Origin: Polaribacter vadi
Lineage (GTDB): Bacteria > Bacteroidota > Bacteroidia > Flavobacteriales > Flavobacteriaceae
Length of the DNA stretch: 64,000 bases
Assembly: GCF_001761365.1 (NCBI RefSeq)
Contig: NZ_CP017477.1
Location: forward strand, 1,796,501 to 1,860,500
Reading direction: 5' to 3'
The notes below the pieces were generated by a model. That model had not been told where the DNA came from. It made no database searches and saw only the letters and a list, made by a program, of their open reading frames with translations. Shown piece by piece: positions 44,799 to 54,447 of the stretch; position 1 is the stretch's first letter; each line of letters begins with the position of its first letter. Made by a program: the position numbers and the translations under genes.

Positions 44799-44822
44799 GG
44801 TTTCGACTGTGCTCAACCTGAC
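44799..44822. repeat. TTTCGACTGTGCTCAACCTGACA dispersed motif
   Basis: The gap between the two transporter halves contains AGGTTTCGACTGTGCTCAAC followed by CTGACA. GGTTTCGACTGCGCTCAACC units recur widely in flavobacterial gaps, from memory; a partial relative lies at 54525-54550. The ends AGGTT and AACCT can pair. Confidence 0.5.
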
Positions 44823-44831
44823 ATTTTTTTG

Positions 44832-45389
44832 TTAAAATAAAACAGGAATTATAACCCAAGTTGCAATAATTCCGCCAATAAAAAAGCCAATAACCGCTAG
44901 TAAAGATGGTAATTGTAAGCTACTTAAACCTGTAATTGCATGTCCAGAAGTACAACCTCCTGCATAACGTGTTCCAAAACCAATTAAGATTCCAGAAACG
45001 ATTAAAATTAAAAATCCTTTAAGTGATGAATATGCACTTTCTCCAAAAATTTCATCAGGAAAATATTGATTGCCAACATTGCTAAACCCCAAATTTTTCA
45101 GTTCCTCTACTGTTGTTGGGTTTAAGTCTATAGATTGATTTGGAATTAAATAGTAAGCTGCAATAAAACCACCAATAATTAAACCTACTACAAACATTAG
45201 TGCATATGCTTGATCTTTCCAATCTTTGTTAAAATAATCGGAAAATTTATCTGCACCTAAAATGGTACACATGGTTTCAAAATTTGTAGATGCTCCAAAA
45301 TTTTGTCCAAAATAAAAATATAATAAGAGTGATATTGCTATTAGAGGGCCTCCAACAAACCAAGGCCAAGGTTGTAATATAAAATCCAT
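44832..45389 (-). CDS. YeeE/YedE-family transporter, large half
   Basis: A 185-residue membrane protein with about five helices. The signature GTRYAGGCTSGHAITGLSSL near residues 138-157 has the conserved Cys of the family (GGCTSGH), which in the thiosulfate transporter TsuA coordinates passing substrate. It is translated upstream of the small half with a 57-base gap that carries a dispersed repeat. Together the two halves should make one channel. Confidence 0.87.
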   Translation of the reverse strand: MDFILQPWPWFVGGPLIAISLLLYFYFGQNFGASTNFETMCTILGADKFSDYFNKDWKDQAYALMFVVGLIIGGFIAAYYLIPNQSIDLNPTTVEELKNLGFSNVGNQYFPDEIFGESAYSSLKGFLILIVSGILIGFGTRYAGGCTSGHAITGLSSLQLPSLLAVIGFFIGGIIATWVIIPVLF

Positions 45390-45459
45390 ATTTTGTATAA
45401 TTTATTAGTTTTTAATTTAATTTTGATAAAAAATAAAAGTTCTTAAAACTGATCTTCGC

Positions 45460-46692
45460 TTAAATTTTATCTTTTAAATAGTTCATAATTAATTTTGTTG
45501 CTCCAAGATTGTCTTCAATATATTTTTTGTTGATGTTTCCTGTTAAACTTCTATAATTTGCATCATTTTTTAAAGTGATAAAATTTTCATTTAATTCTGC
45601 TTGATTTTTGATAGAAATACAACCCCCAATTTTAACTAAATCTACAGCTTCTTGAAACTTACTAAATTTATGACCAATAATTACAGGAATTCCAAATGTT
45701 GCTGGTTCTAAAATATTATGCAAACCTGTTTTTAAACCTCCACCAACATAAGCAACATCTGCAGCAGCGTAAATTTTGGTTAAAATACCAATGGTATCAA
45801 TTATAAAAACTTGATATTCTTTTAAATTTTCATCAATTTTACCAGAAAACAATACTGTTTTTTTATGAATTGATTTTTGCAATTCTAAGATAGCATCACT
45901 TTTAATATTATGAGGTGCAATTATAAATTTTTCATTTTCTGAAGCATTATTATTGATGTAATTTACCAACAGCTCTTCATCTTCTTGCCAAGTACTGCCT
46001 GCAACAATTGTGTATTGATTGTTTTTAAATTCACTAATAAATCCAAGAGAATTATCTTGATTTAATATTTTAGAAACTCGGTCAAAACGTGTGTCTCCTG
46101 CTACTGTTGTATTTGTAAAGTTAACTGATTTTAGCAACTCTTTAGAAATAGTATTCTGAACAAAAAAGTGATGAAAAGCTCCTAAAGACTTTCTCATAAA
46201 ACCTCCATACCATTTAAAGAAAAGCTGTTTTTCTCTTAGAATTCCTGATATTAAAATTGTTGGAATTTCCTTCTTTTTTAATTCGTTTAAAAAATTTGGC
46301 CAAAATTCATACTTAATAAAAATGGCCATTTTTGGATCTACAATTTCTATAAATTTTTGAGCATTGGCTTTTGAATCTAAAGGTAAATAACAAACAACGT
46401 CTGCTAGTTCATAGTTTTTTCTGATTTCATATCCTGAAGGTGAAAAAAAAGTAACTAAGATTTTGTAACTTTTATAGTTTTTTTTTATTTCTTCTATTAT
46501 AGGAATTGCTTGCTCAAATTCACCTAAAGAAGCTGCGTGAAACCAAATTGTTTTAGCATTCTTTAATGAAGATATTTTATGAAAAGTTTTTTTTCTACCA
46601 TCAACAAAAAGTTTTATTTTTTTACTGAAGATTGTTGCAATTTTTAAAAAAAATGTTGCTACAAAAACGAATATAGTATACAAAAAATTCAT
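45460..46692 (-). CDS. waaA: 3-deoxy-D-manno-octulosonic acid transferase
   Basis: KDO transferase (410 residues) adds Kdo to lipid A. The N-terminal membrane-proximal helix is followed by IWFHAASLGEFEQAIPIIEE near residues 49-68, the acceptor-domain signature, ILVTFFSPSGYEIRKNYELA near 78-97, and YVGGGLKTGLHNILEPATFG near 319-338 in the donor domain, with the conserved Glu of the GT-B fold. Length is usual. It is monocistronic or heads the downstream transporter-moaA run; a terminator precedes it. Confidence 0.95.
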   Translation of the reverse strand: MNFLYTIFVFVATFFLKIATIFSKKIKLFVDGRKKTFHKISSLKNAKTIWFHAASLGEFEQAIPIIEEIKKNYKSYKILVTFFSPSGYEIRKNYELADVVCYLPLDSKANAQKFIEIVDPKMAIFIKYEFWPNFLNELKKKEIPTILISGILREKQLFFKWYGGFMRKSLGAFHHFFVQNTISKELLKSVNFTNTTVAGDTRFDRVSKILNQDNSLGFISEFKNNQYTIVAGSTWQEDEELLVNYINNNASENEKFIIAPHNIKSDAILELQKSIHKKTVLFSGKIDENLKEYQVFIIDTIGILTKIYAAADVAYVGGGLKTGLHNILEPATFGIPVIIGHKFSKFQEAVDLVKIGGCISIKNQAELNENFITLKNDANYRSLTGNINKKYIEDNLGATKLIMNYLKDKI

Positions 46693-46728
46693 AACCGTAA
46701 AAGTACGAAAATGAGCGAGTAGTAGTCA

Positions 46729-46761
46729 CAAAAAAAAGTTACTCTTTTATAAGTAACTTTA
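46729..46761 (-). terminator. Terminator of the response-regulator gene
   Basis: On the minus strand AAAGTTACT and AGTAACTTT pair around eight bases and are followed by a run of T. It ends the two-component operon and lies about 145 bases after its stop. Confidence 0.75.
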
Positions 46762-46906
46762 TTTATTATAACAATGTTAAAATTTAGTGTCCCCCAACAT
46801 TCAAGTTTAAAGTATTGCTATAAGTATTATAAAAGTAATTAAAAATAACATTTTATCTTAAAAAAATGTTCCAAAACCTATTTATTATGTTCTGAATACT
46901 AATATT

Positions 46907-47629
46907 TTAAAGCAAATTAATCGTATTTACTAAATCTTTGTTGTATTTTTTACCTACTGGTAATAATACATCTTTAATTTTTACGGTACTAGATGTAATT
47001 TGTTCTAGGTGTTTTACGTTGATAATAAAACTTCTATGAATCCTCACAAAATTTTTATTTAACTTACTAAGAATATCGTTTAAACTGCCTCTAATAACTA
47101 GTTTTTGCTTGTTAGTTTTAAAAATTTCTGTATAAACGTGTGCGCTTTTTAAATATAAAATATCATCAAAAATAATTTTAGTGTAATTGCCTTTATCTTT
47201 AATGAAAAGAGCATTTTTATGTTCAACTTCCTCTTGATTATCCTTCGTTTTTTCTTTTGAAAAATTATGCAAAGCAATTTCTATAGATGTAAATAATTCT
47301 TCTTTAGAAAAAGGTTTTATTAAATATCCATTTGGTAAAACTTCTTTTGCCAAATTTAAAGTAGCTAAATCTGAATTTGCGGTTAAAAATACAAAAGGGA
47401 AATTATATAAACTTCTAATTTGCTGTGCAATATGAATTCCTGTTTTTTTTCCAGACAAATTAATATCTAAAATCGCAAAATCAGGTTGCTCTTTTTTTAT
47501 GGTAAGCATTGCTTCTGTATAATTTATAGCAGGCTCTAAAGTTTCATAACCCAAATTTTTTAGTGTTTTACAAATGTTATCTGCAATAAGAATTTCATCT
47601 TCAACTACTAATATTTTTGTTTTTTTCAT
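46907..47629 (-). CDS. LytTR-type response regulator
   Basis: A 240-residue response regulator. The receiver domain (residues 1-115) has ILVVEDEILIAD, the phospho-acceptor Asp55 in DFAILDINLSG, and YLIKPFSKEELF with the conserved Lys. The LytTR DNA-binding domain fills about 140-240 (LFIKDKGNYTKIIFDDILYL, FVRIHRSFIINVKHLEQIT). It is paired with the histidine kinase 87 bases upstream on the same strand. Targets are not evident. Confidence 0.94.
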   Translation of the reverse strand: MKKTKILVVEDEILIADNICKTLKNLGYETLEPAINYTEAMLTIKKEQPDFAILDINLSGKKTGIHIAQQIRSLYNFPFVFLTANSDLATLNLAKEVLPNGYLIKPFSKEELFTSIEIALHNFSKEKTKDNQEEVEHKNALFIKDKGNYTKIIFDDILYLKSAHVYTEIFKTNKQKLVIRGSLNDILSKLNKNFVRIHRSFIINVKHLEQITSSTVKIKDVLLPVGKKYNKDLVNTINLL

Positions 47630-47716
47630 TTTAGTTTTTCACTATGTAAAATTAATATTTATCAAAAAAAAATACGTTTAATAAATGTTTTTAATAACTA
47701 TTTTATGTTCTAAGGA

Positions 47717-49648
47717 CTATTCTATTTGGTTTCGTATACTTGAGTCTTTAAAGGTAAGTTCAAATCTTGTACCAGGGTTTCTTATAAGTACAAAACTACC
47801 ATGAAGTTGTTTAATTAATCTTTTTACTAATTTTAAACCTATACTTTTAGATGTTTCAATATTAAAATCTTTTGGTATACCAACACCATTATCTTCAATT
47901 ATTAATTTATAGGATGCATCTTTTTGCTTTTCAATTTCTATTGAAATTTTATTTATTTCATTTTTACTATTTTTAAAAGCATATTTACAGGTATTGGTAA
48001 TTATTTCATTTATAATTAAACCTAAGGGTATTGCAGTCTCAACATCAAAGAAAATATTTTCTACTTTAATTACTTTAACTACTTCTTTTTCCGATTGATG
48101 AACAAATGAAATTTCATTTAGTAATGATATTATATAATCTTTAAAATCGATAAAATCTCCTTGATTTTTATAGAGTTTTTGATGAATTAAAGCCATCGAT
48201 TTTACTCTGTTTTTTCCATCATTAAATAATTTAATTGCTTTTTCATCTTCTATTTCTTCCGATTGAAACTCTAACAAGCTCGTTATTACTTGAAAATTAT
48301 TTTTAACCCTGTGATGTACTTCTTTAATTAATAATTCTTTTTCATTTAAAGCATTATTAATAATTATATTTTTTTCAGAAAGTTCTTTAGATTGTTTCTT
48401 TATTTTTAGAATAACAAATAAAGAAATAACAAGAAAAATAATTGCCAAAAATGCAATAATTGCATAAAGCTTATTCTTCTCTTTTTCGTATTCCACTTCT
48501 TTTTCTTTAGCTTTTACAGCTTGTTCTATATTAAAGTTTGCTAAAGAATTAGATAACTCTTCCGAATAAATTTTCTTAGTAAGTTCTACCTCTTTAGTCT
48601 TATACTCCATCGCTTTTTCAAAAAACCCCTCTTTCTCTAAAATTTTTGAGCTTGCTTTGTATAATTTATTTAAATCATTCGTGTTTAAATTTTTTGACAA
48701 TTTTTGAAATTCATCAACTAAAGAAGGCATATCCTCAACTTTAAATTTTTTGAAAATTTCATTTCTTATAGATAAATCATCTTCTGATCTATTAATTAAT
48801 TTTATATAAAGTGTGTAGGTATATAATGTTGTATCAGCATCAGCATTTAAAATATCTATAAGATTAAATATTCTCTCATAATTACCTCCTTTAAAGATAT
48901 AAGCATCAATTAAATGCTCTACAACTGCATGATAGTAAGCACTCTTTTTTGGTAATTCCTTTTCGATTTCTAAGCTTTCTTCACTAACCTTTATATATTC
49001 TTCTAGATTTCTTTCCAGTAATAAAAAGTCTGATAGATGATATAAAAAAGCTATTTCTAAATATTTATCATTTAGTTTTCTTGCATTTTCTAGGCTTTTT
49101 AAAGAGAGTTCTTTTCCTTTTTTTACATCCTTTTTAATTAAATACATTACAATTGGATGTGTTGTAATTTTTGTTTTGGCGATTAATACATCTTTATCAG
49201 AAGCATTAAATTTATTAATATAATTCTCATTTTTTTTTTGCTCTACAGAAGCTTTATCTAAGCTAACCTCATCTCTTAATTTAGTTATCTGAGACCATTT
49301 AATTTCTACATAATCTAAATTTATTTTTTTTGAATCTTCAGGCTCTTCTAGATAACTGTTGATAAAATTAGAAACTTTATCATAGTTTATAGAACTTTTA
49401 TTCCCTAAATTAGAAACAAATTTATAGAAATCGACATAAGAAACTTGCTCTCTATTAATTAGTTTATTGTACAAATTAGTATCTGTATCTTTCTCTATTT
49501 TATTTAAATAAAAAGTAACAGAGTCTAATTTATTTTCTAAAATAAAAATTTCAATTTTAGATTTAATATTTTCTTTTGATATTGAATCTTTCTGTGAAAA
49601 TGTACAAAGAGAAAAAAATAATAAACAGAGTTTTACTGTTAACTTCAT
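47717..49648 (-). CDS. TPR-sensor histidine kinase (HisKA_2)
   Basis: A 643-residue membrane kinase. The first 18 residues are a signal peptide (ends FSQ). The periplasmic part is helical and repeat-like, as in TPR-containing sensors of this phylum. A transmembrane helix (LYAIIAFLAIIFLVISLFVI) lies near 393-412. The HisKA_2 box reads LLIKEVHHRVKNNFQVITSL with the phospho-His, and the ATPase has LIINEIITNTCKYAFKN, IEDNGVGIP and GLKLVKRLIKQLHG. Its regulator gene follows. The signal sensed is unknown; TPR-type sensors in flavobacteria are common and mostly uncharacterised. Confidence 0.92.
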   Translation of the reverse strand: MKLTVKLCLLFFSLCTFSQKDSISKENIKSKIEIFILENKLDSVTFYLNKIEKDTDTNLYNKLINREQVSYVDFYKFVSNLGNKSSINYDKVSNFINSYLEEPEDSKKINLDYVEIKWSQITKLRDEVSLDKASVEQKKNENYINKFNASDKDVLIAKTKITTHPIVMYLIKKDVKKGKELSLKSLENARKLNDKYLEIAFLYHLSDFLLLERNLEEYIKVSEESLEIEKELPKKSAYYHAVVEHLIDAYIFKGGNYERIFNLIDILNADADTTLYTYTLYIKLINRSEDDLSIRNEIFKKFKVEDMPSLVDEFQKLSKNLNTNDLNKLYKASSKILEKEGFFEKAMEYKTKEVELTKKIYSEELSNSLANFNIEQAVKAKEKEVEYEKEKNKLYAIIAFLAIIFLVISLFVILKIKKQSKELSEKNIIINNALNEKELLIKEVHHRVKNNFQVITSLLEFQSEEIEDEKAIKLFNDGKNRVKSMALIHQKLYKNQGDFIDFKDYIISLLNEISFVHQSEKEVVKVIKVENIFFDVETAIPLGLIINEIITNTCKYAFKNSKNEINKISIEIEKQKDASYKLIIEDNGVGIPKDFNIETSKSIGLKLVKRLIKQLHGSFVLIRNPGTRFELTFKDSSIRNQIE

Positions 49649-49702
49649 TTTTTGGTTGATTTAGAGTCTAAAATTAAAAATTTTATATTATTGTAAAGTA
49701 AA

Positions 49703-49740
49703 AACAAAAAATCGCTTAAACAAATAAATGTTTAAGCGAG
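49703..49740 (-). terminator. Terminator of rplU-rpmA
   Basis: CGCTTAAACA and TGTTTAAGCG pair around six bases; on the minus strand a T-run follows. It ends the ribosomal protein operon about 30 bases after the rpmA stop. Confidence 0.85.
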
Positions 49741-49769
49741 TTTTAAAATAATTTTAAAAAACTTAATTT

Positions 49770-50030
49770 CTAAACTTCAAAAGGAGTTATAGAAACATAA
49801 GATCTATTATTTCTTTTCTTACGGAATTCAACAACTCCATCAACTTTTGCATGTAAAGTATGATCTTTACCCATGTAAACGTTTTCTCCTGGATTGTGTG
49901 TAGTTCCTCTTTGACGAACAATTATATTTCCTGCAATTGCAGCTTGTCCTCCAAATATTTTTACACCAAGTCTTTTCGATTCTGATTCTCTACCATTCTT
50001 CGAACTACCTACACCTTTTTTATGTGCCAT
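49770..50030 (-). CDS. rpmA: 50S ribosomal protein L27
   Basis: L27, 86 residues, normal length. The start [20 protein letters not shown] (with the flexible N-terminal residues that reach the peptidyl-transferase centre) and [19 protein letters not shown] are diagnostic. It follows rplU by 40 bases, the universal pairing, and shares its promoter. Confidence 0.97.
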   Translation of the reverse strand: MAHKKGVGSSKNGRESESKRLGVKIFGGQAAIAGNIIVRQRGTTHNPGENVYMGKDHTLHAKVDGVVEFRKKRNNRSYVSITPFEV

Positions 50031-50070
50031 TTTCTTGAGTTTTTATAAGTTAAAGTTAAATTATAGTTGG

Positions 50071-50712
50071 TTATTTTTCAATACCACCATCTAATCTATC
50101 TTGTAATTCTTTTAATTCATCCCACTTACCATCAGCAGCTAAAGCAGCTTGTTTTGGCCAAGTATCTGTAACAATATGAGATAATCTTGAGCTTGCCTCT
50201 GTTAAGATTTCGCTTAATTTAGCAGCATCTGTTTTAGCTACTTTTGCAAAAGTATCTAAACCTGCATTTACCAAAGCTTCAGCAGCTTTAGGTCCTGCAC
50301 CTTCAATTTTCTTTAAATCATCTGCTTTAGATGATTTTTTTGGAGCCGCTTTTTTTGCTTTAGCTTTTGGAGCTTCTTTTTTGGCAGCTTTTAAAGAACC
50401 AGAACCAGCAATAGATTCAATTTGAATCTCACTTAAATACTGTCTGTGTCCATTTTTCTTTTGGTAACCTTTTCTTCTTTTCTTTTTAAAGACGATTACT
50501 TTATCACCTTTTAAATGACTTAAAATTTGAGCGGTTACTGATGCTCCTTCTATAGCTGGGGCGCCTAAAGTTACACTTCCTGCGTCATCAAGTAAAAGAA
50601 CGTTATCAAAAGTTACTTTTGATCCTTCTTCTCCTTGTAAACGATGAACGTAAACTTTTTGGTCTTTTGCTACTTTAAACTGCTGCCCTGCTATCTCTAC
50701 GATTGCGTACAT
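50071..50712 (-). CDS. rplU: 50S ribosomal protein L21 with C-terminal HhH extension
   Basis: L21, with the ribosomal domain at residues 1-102 ([39 protein letters not shown]). The rest, about 110 residues, is an Ala/Lys-rich linker (106-127) and a helix-hairpin-helix-like domain ([40 protein letters not shown]). E. coli L21 has only 103 residues. The extension is known in flavobacteria but its role is not. The promoter is a strong TTG-N19-TATATTTG. Confidence 0.95.
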   Translation of the reverse strand: MYAIVEIAGQQFKVAKDQKVYVHRLQGEEGSKVTFDNVLLLDDAGSVTLGAPAIEGASVTAQILSHLKGDKVIVFKKKRRKGYQKKNGHRQYLSEIQIESIAGSGSLKAAKKEAPKAKAKKAAPKKSSKADDLKKIEGAGPKAAEALVNAGLDTFAKVAKTDAAKLSEILTEASSRLSHIVTDTWPKQAALAADGKWDELKELQDRLDGGIEK

Positions 50713-50772
50713 ACTAATTAGTTTTGCGTATTTATTGATATTAATGCATTTAACTTACTGAAAATGCGGATG

Positions 50773-50802
50773 CAAATATACATATTTTTTATAATTTAGC
50801 AA
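50773..50802 (-). promoter_or_regulatory. Promoter of rplU-rpmA
   Basis: On the minus strand a TTG at 50800-50802 precedes TATATTTG (50773-50780) with a 19-base spacer, the best full Bacteroidetes promoter in the window. The ATG follows about 60 bases downstream. Confidence 0.7.
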
Positions 50803-50978
50803 TAATACTATTTATTAAATATTTTATTTCTAAATTTCAAAATAATCACTCTATTTCTCTCTTTTTTAGATGTGCTTTATTATTTTTGATGCTGACGACA
50901 TTTTTGAAGTTATTTTGTAACAATCAAACACACTTTGCGTCAAATTACTAATGTAAATTATTAACTAAAAAAAAATCA

Positions 50979-52292
50979 ATGAAGAAAAGTATTTTATCTC
51001 TTGCTTCTGCAATGTTATTTGTATTTGCTACAAATGCACAAAAAGTAGAGTTTGAAGAGTATGATTTAAGTAATGGAATGCACGTTATTTTACACAAAGA
51101 CACTTCTGCTCCAGTTGTTGTAACTTCTGTAATGTATCATGTAGGCGCAAAAGACGAACAACCAGGAAGAACAGGTATGGCTCACTTTTTTGAACACTTG
51201 TTATTTGAAGGAACAGAAAACATCGATAAAGGTGAATGGTTTAAAATTGTATCTTCTAATGGAGGTAGAAATAATGCCAATACTACAGATGATAGAACGT
51301 ATTATTATGAAATTTTCCCATCAAACAAATTAGAATTAGGACTTTGGATGGAATCTGAACGTTTATTACACCCAATTATTAAACAAGGTGGTGTTGATAC
51401 GCAAAACGAAGTTGTAAAGGAAGAGAAAAGGTTACGTGTAGACAATCAACCTTATTCTCGTTTTTTAGAATATGTGAAAGAAAACATCTTTAAAAAACAT
51501 CCTTATAAAGGAACTACTATTGGTAAAATGGCAGATTTAGATGCTGCTACTTTAGAAGAGTTTTTGGCTTTTAACAAAAAATTCTACGTACCAAATAATG
51601 CTACTTTGGTAGTTGCTGGAGATATTGATGTGCCTGCTGCAAAGAAAATGATTCAAGATTATTTTGGACCAATTCCTAGAGGAGAAGAAGTTGAAAAAGA
51701 TTTTCCTCAAGAAGACCCAATAACTGAAGCAATGACTGCTAAAGGTTATGATCCAAATATTCAAATTCCAGCAATTATGGCTGCTTATAGAACGCCATCT
51801 ATGAAAACTAGAGACTCTAGAGTTTTAGATATGATTTCTTCTTATTTAAGTACAGGAAGAAGTTCTGTTTTATACAAGAAGTTAGTTGACGAGAAAAAAA
51901 TGGCATTACAAGCTGGTGCTATTAATGCAAGTCAAGAAGATTATGGAACGTATATTTTATATGGTTTACCTCAAGGTGAAACTAAATTAGAAGATATTAT
52001 TGCAGAAATTGATGAAGAAATTGTAAAAATGCAAACAGATTTAATTTCAGAAAAAGATTTTCAGAAGTTAAAAAATCAATTTGAAAACAATTTTGTAAAC
52101 TCAAACTCAAGTGTAGAAGGTATTGCAAGTTCTTTAGCTACTTTTAATGTTTTGTATGGAGATACAAACTTAATTAATACAGAAATTGATATTTTTAGAT
52201 CAATTACTAGAGAAGAAATTAGAGACGTTGCTAAAAAATATTTAAATCCTAATCAGAGATTAACTTTAGAATATTTACCAGAAGCAAAATAA
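50979..52292 (+). CDS. M16 zinc peptidase, catalytic subunit
   Basis: A 437-residue secreted M16 (pitrilysin/insulinase-type) peptidase. Signal peptide at 1-21 ends TNAQ. The inverted zinc motif is HFFEH at 69-73 with the distal Glu in TQNEVVKEEKR near 141-151. The C-terminal half of the M16 fold is present, but it lacks the Arg/Tyr pair used for substrate binding in single-chain enzymes. The next gene supplies that pair and lacks the zinc site, so the two probably form a heterodimer like the two-subunit M16 peptidases of Sphingomonas or mitochondrial processing peptidase. Confidence 0.93.
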   Translation: MKKSILSLASAMLFVFATNAQKVEFEEYDLSNGMHVILHKDTSAPVVVTSVMYHVGAKDEQPGRTGMAHFFEHLLFEGTENIDKGEWFKIVSSNGGRNNANTTDDRTYYYEIFPSNKLELGLWMESERLLHPIIKQGGVDTQNEVVKEEKRLRVDNQPYSRFLEYVKENIFKKHPYKGTTIGKMADLDAATLEEFLAFNKKFYVPNNATLVVAGDIDVPAAKKMIQDYFGPIPRGEEVEKDFPQEDPITEAMTAKGYDPNIQIPAIMAAYRTPSMKTRDSRVLDMISSYLSTGRSSVLYKKLVDEKKMALQAGAINASQEDYGTYILYGLPQGETKLEDIIAEIDEEIVKMQTDLISEKDFQKLKNQFENNFVNSNSSVEGIASSLATFNVLYGDTNLINTEIDIFRSITREEIRDVAKKYLNPNQRLTLEYLPEAK

Positions 52293-52338
52293 TAGCTAAA
52301 AAGATCGTGTATCGATTTTTATAAACAAGATATAAATT

Positions 52339-54387
52339 ATGAAAACAAAAATTTTATCATTAGTAGCACTGTTTTTAACTACGTTCGCTATTAATGCACA
52401 AATAGATAGAAGTAAAATGCCAGAACCAGGACCAGATCCTGTTGTAAAGTTAGGTAAACCAGTTAAGTTTACTTTAGATAATGGTTTGAAAGTAATTATG
52501 GTAGAAAACCATAAATTACCAAGAATTTCTGCAAACTTAACAATCGACAATAAGCCTTATTTTGAAGGTGAAATTGCTGGAGTTTCTGGAATGATGGGAA
52601 GTTTATTAGGTAGAGGAACTACAAACATCACCAAAGACGAATTCAACGAAAAAGTAGATTTCTATGGTGCAAATGTTAGCTTTTTTAGTTCAGGTGCTTT
52701 TGCATCTTCTTTAACAAAATATTTTCCAGAAATTTTAGGATTGATGGCAGATGGAGTTAAGAACTCTCAATTTACTCAAGAAGAATTCGAAAAAGAAGTT
52801 AATATTACTTTAGATGGTTTAAAATCTAACGAAAAAAATGTTACTTCTACTGCAAGAAGAGTAGAAAATGTTTTGACTTATGGTAGAAATCATCCTTTTG
52901 GAGAATTCACATCAAAAGAAAGTGTAGGTAGAATTACATTAAAAGATGTTGTAAATAATTATAATACTTACTACAAACCAAACAATGCTTACTTAGTTAT
53001 TGAAGGAGACATCAATCCTAAAGAAGCAAAAAAATTAGTTACTTCTTTATTTGCAGATTGGCAAAAAGGTGTAATACCTGCTTACACAATTCCACCAACA
53101 AAAAATGTAGCTACAACAGAAATCGATTTTATTAATATGGATAATGCAGTACAATCTGAAATTGCAATTATTAATAATGTAGATTTAACTTTAGGCGATA
53201 AAGATTATTATGCAGCTTTAATGGCTAGTAATATTCTTGGTGGTGGAGGAACTGCTCGTTTATTTATGAACCTAAGAGAAGATAAAGGCTATACGTATGG
53301 TTCTTATTCTAGCTTAAGACAGGATAGATATGCAGGTTCTTTTAGAGCAACTGCAAGTGTTAGAAACATGGTTACTGATAGTTCTGTGGTTGAGTTACAG
53401 AAAGAAATCAATAAAATGAGATACAAAAAAGTATCCGCAGAAGAATTAGCAAATTCTAAAGAAGAATATATTGGTGGTTTTGTGATGGATGTTCAAAAAC
53501 CAAGAACTATTGCCAATTATGCTTTAAATATTGAGCGTTATAATTTACCAGAAGATTTTTATGAAAATTACATTAAAAATATAAATGCTGTTACTTTAGA
53601 TGATGTTCAGAATGCAGCTATTAAATATTTTAAAGGTAACAAAGCTAGAATTGTAATTACAGGAAAAGGAATTGATGTTCTTAAAAATCTTGAAAAAACA
53701 GATTATGTAATTAACTATTTCGATAAAGAAGGAAACCCAACAGAAAAGCCAGCAATGACGTTGCCAATTCCAGAAGGAATGACTGCTGCAAATGTTGTAG
53801 ACAACTATGTTGATGCCATTGGTGGTAAAGATAAAGTGATGGCTGTAAAATCTGTAATGATGGTTTCTAATGCAACTATTCAAGGAACTCCTTTAGTAAT
53901 GACAATGAAATCTGCTACACCAAATAAAACTTCAATGGTTATTTCTGTGATGGGAAATGCAATGCAAAAAATAATTTTTGATGGTGAAAAAGGATATCAA
54001 GAAGCTAGAGGTCAAAAAATGGATATGAAGCCAGAAGAAATTGAAGAAGCGAAGAAGACAATGGCTCCTTTTGCAGATATGGCTTACAAAAATGGTACAT
54101 TAGATAGAATTGAACCAATTGATGGTGAAAACTTCTACGTTATTGTAACTGATAAAAAAGAAATTTTTTACAATGTTAAAACTGGTTTAAAAGCTAAGGA
54201 AGTTGAAACTGCAAAAATGCCTGATGGAACTGAAGTTCAAGTTCCAACAACATTTAGCGATTATAAAGCTGTAAATGGAATTATGTTTCCTCATTCTGTG
54301 GTTATGAAATCAGGACCAATGGATTTAAATTTCGAAGTAAAAGAAATTAAAATAAATGAAGGTGTTACTGACGCTGATTTTAAATAA
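52339..54387 (+). CDS. M16 non-zinc subunit fused to a LolA-like domain
   Basis: A 682-residue secreted protein. Signal peptide at 1-21 (ends NAQ). The M16 half (about 35-470) has no HxxEH; the equivalent region reads SGMMGSLLGRGTTNITKDEF. It does carry the substrate-binding R313...Y320 (NLREDKGYTYGSY). Residues about 480-682 form a separate beta-rich domain (VVDNYVDAIGGKDKVMAVKS, KIIFDGEKGYQEARGQKMDM) like the outer-membrane lipoprotein-sorting (LolA/LppX-type) fold seen behind many flavobacterial M16 genes. It starts 46 bases after the catalytic subunit and the pair ends in a strong terminator. Confidence 0.9.
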   Translation: MKTKILSLVALFLTTFAINAQIDRSKMPEPGPDPVVKLGKPVKFTLDNGLKVIMVENHKLPRISANLTIDNKPYFEGEIAGVSGMMGSLLGRGTTNITKDEFNEKVDFYGANVSFFSSGAFASSLTKYFPEILGLMADGVKNSQFTQEEFEKEVNITLDGLKSNEKNVTSTARRVENVLTYGRNHPFGEFTSKESVGRITLKDVVNNYNTYYKPNNAYLVIEGDINPKEAKKLVTSLFADWQKGVIPAYTIPPTKNVATTEIDFINMDNAVQSEIAIINNVDLTLGDKDYYAALMASNILGGGGTARLFMNLREDKGYTYGSYSSLRQDRYAGSFRATASVRNMVTDSSVVELQKEINKMRYKKVSAEELANSKEEYIGGFVMDVQKPRTIANYALNIERYNLPEDFYENYIKNINAVTLDDVQNAAIKYFKGNKARIVITGKGIDVLKNLEKTDYVINYFDKEGNPTEKPAMTLPIPEGMTAANVVDNYVDAIGGKDKVMAVKSVMMVSNATIQGTPLVMTMKSATPNKTSMVISVMGNAMQKIIFDGEKGYQEARGQKMDMKPEEIEEAKKTMAPFADMAYKNGTLDRIEPIDGENFYVIVTDKKEIFYNVKTGLKAKEVETAKMPDGTEVQVPTTFSDYKAVNGIMFPHSVVMKSGPMDLNFEVKEIKINEGVTDADFK

Positions 54388-54412
54388 TTTTTAAAAAAAT
54401 AGCAATTGATAA

Positions 54413-54447
54413 AAGAGTCAAAACTTAGGTTTTGACTCTTTTTTTTT
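54413..54447 (+). terminator. Terminator after the M16 pair
   Basis: AAGAGTCAAAAC and GTTTTGACTCTT pair perfectly around TTAG, followed by eight T. Confidence 0.9.
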
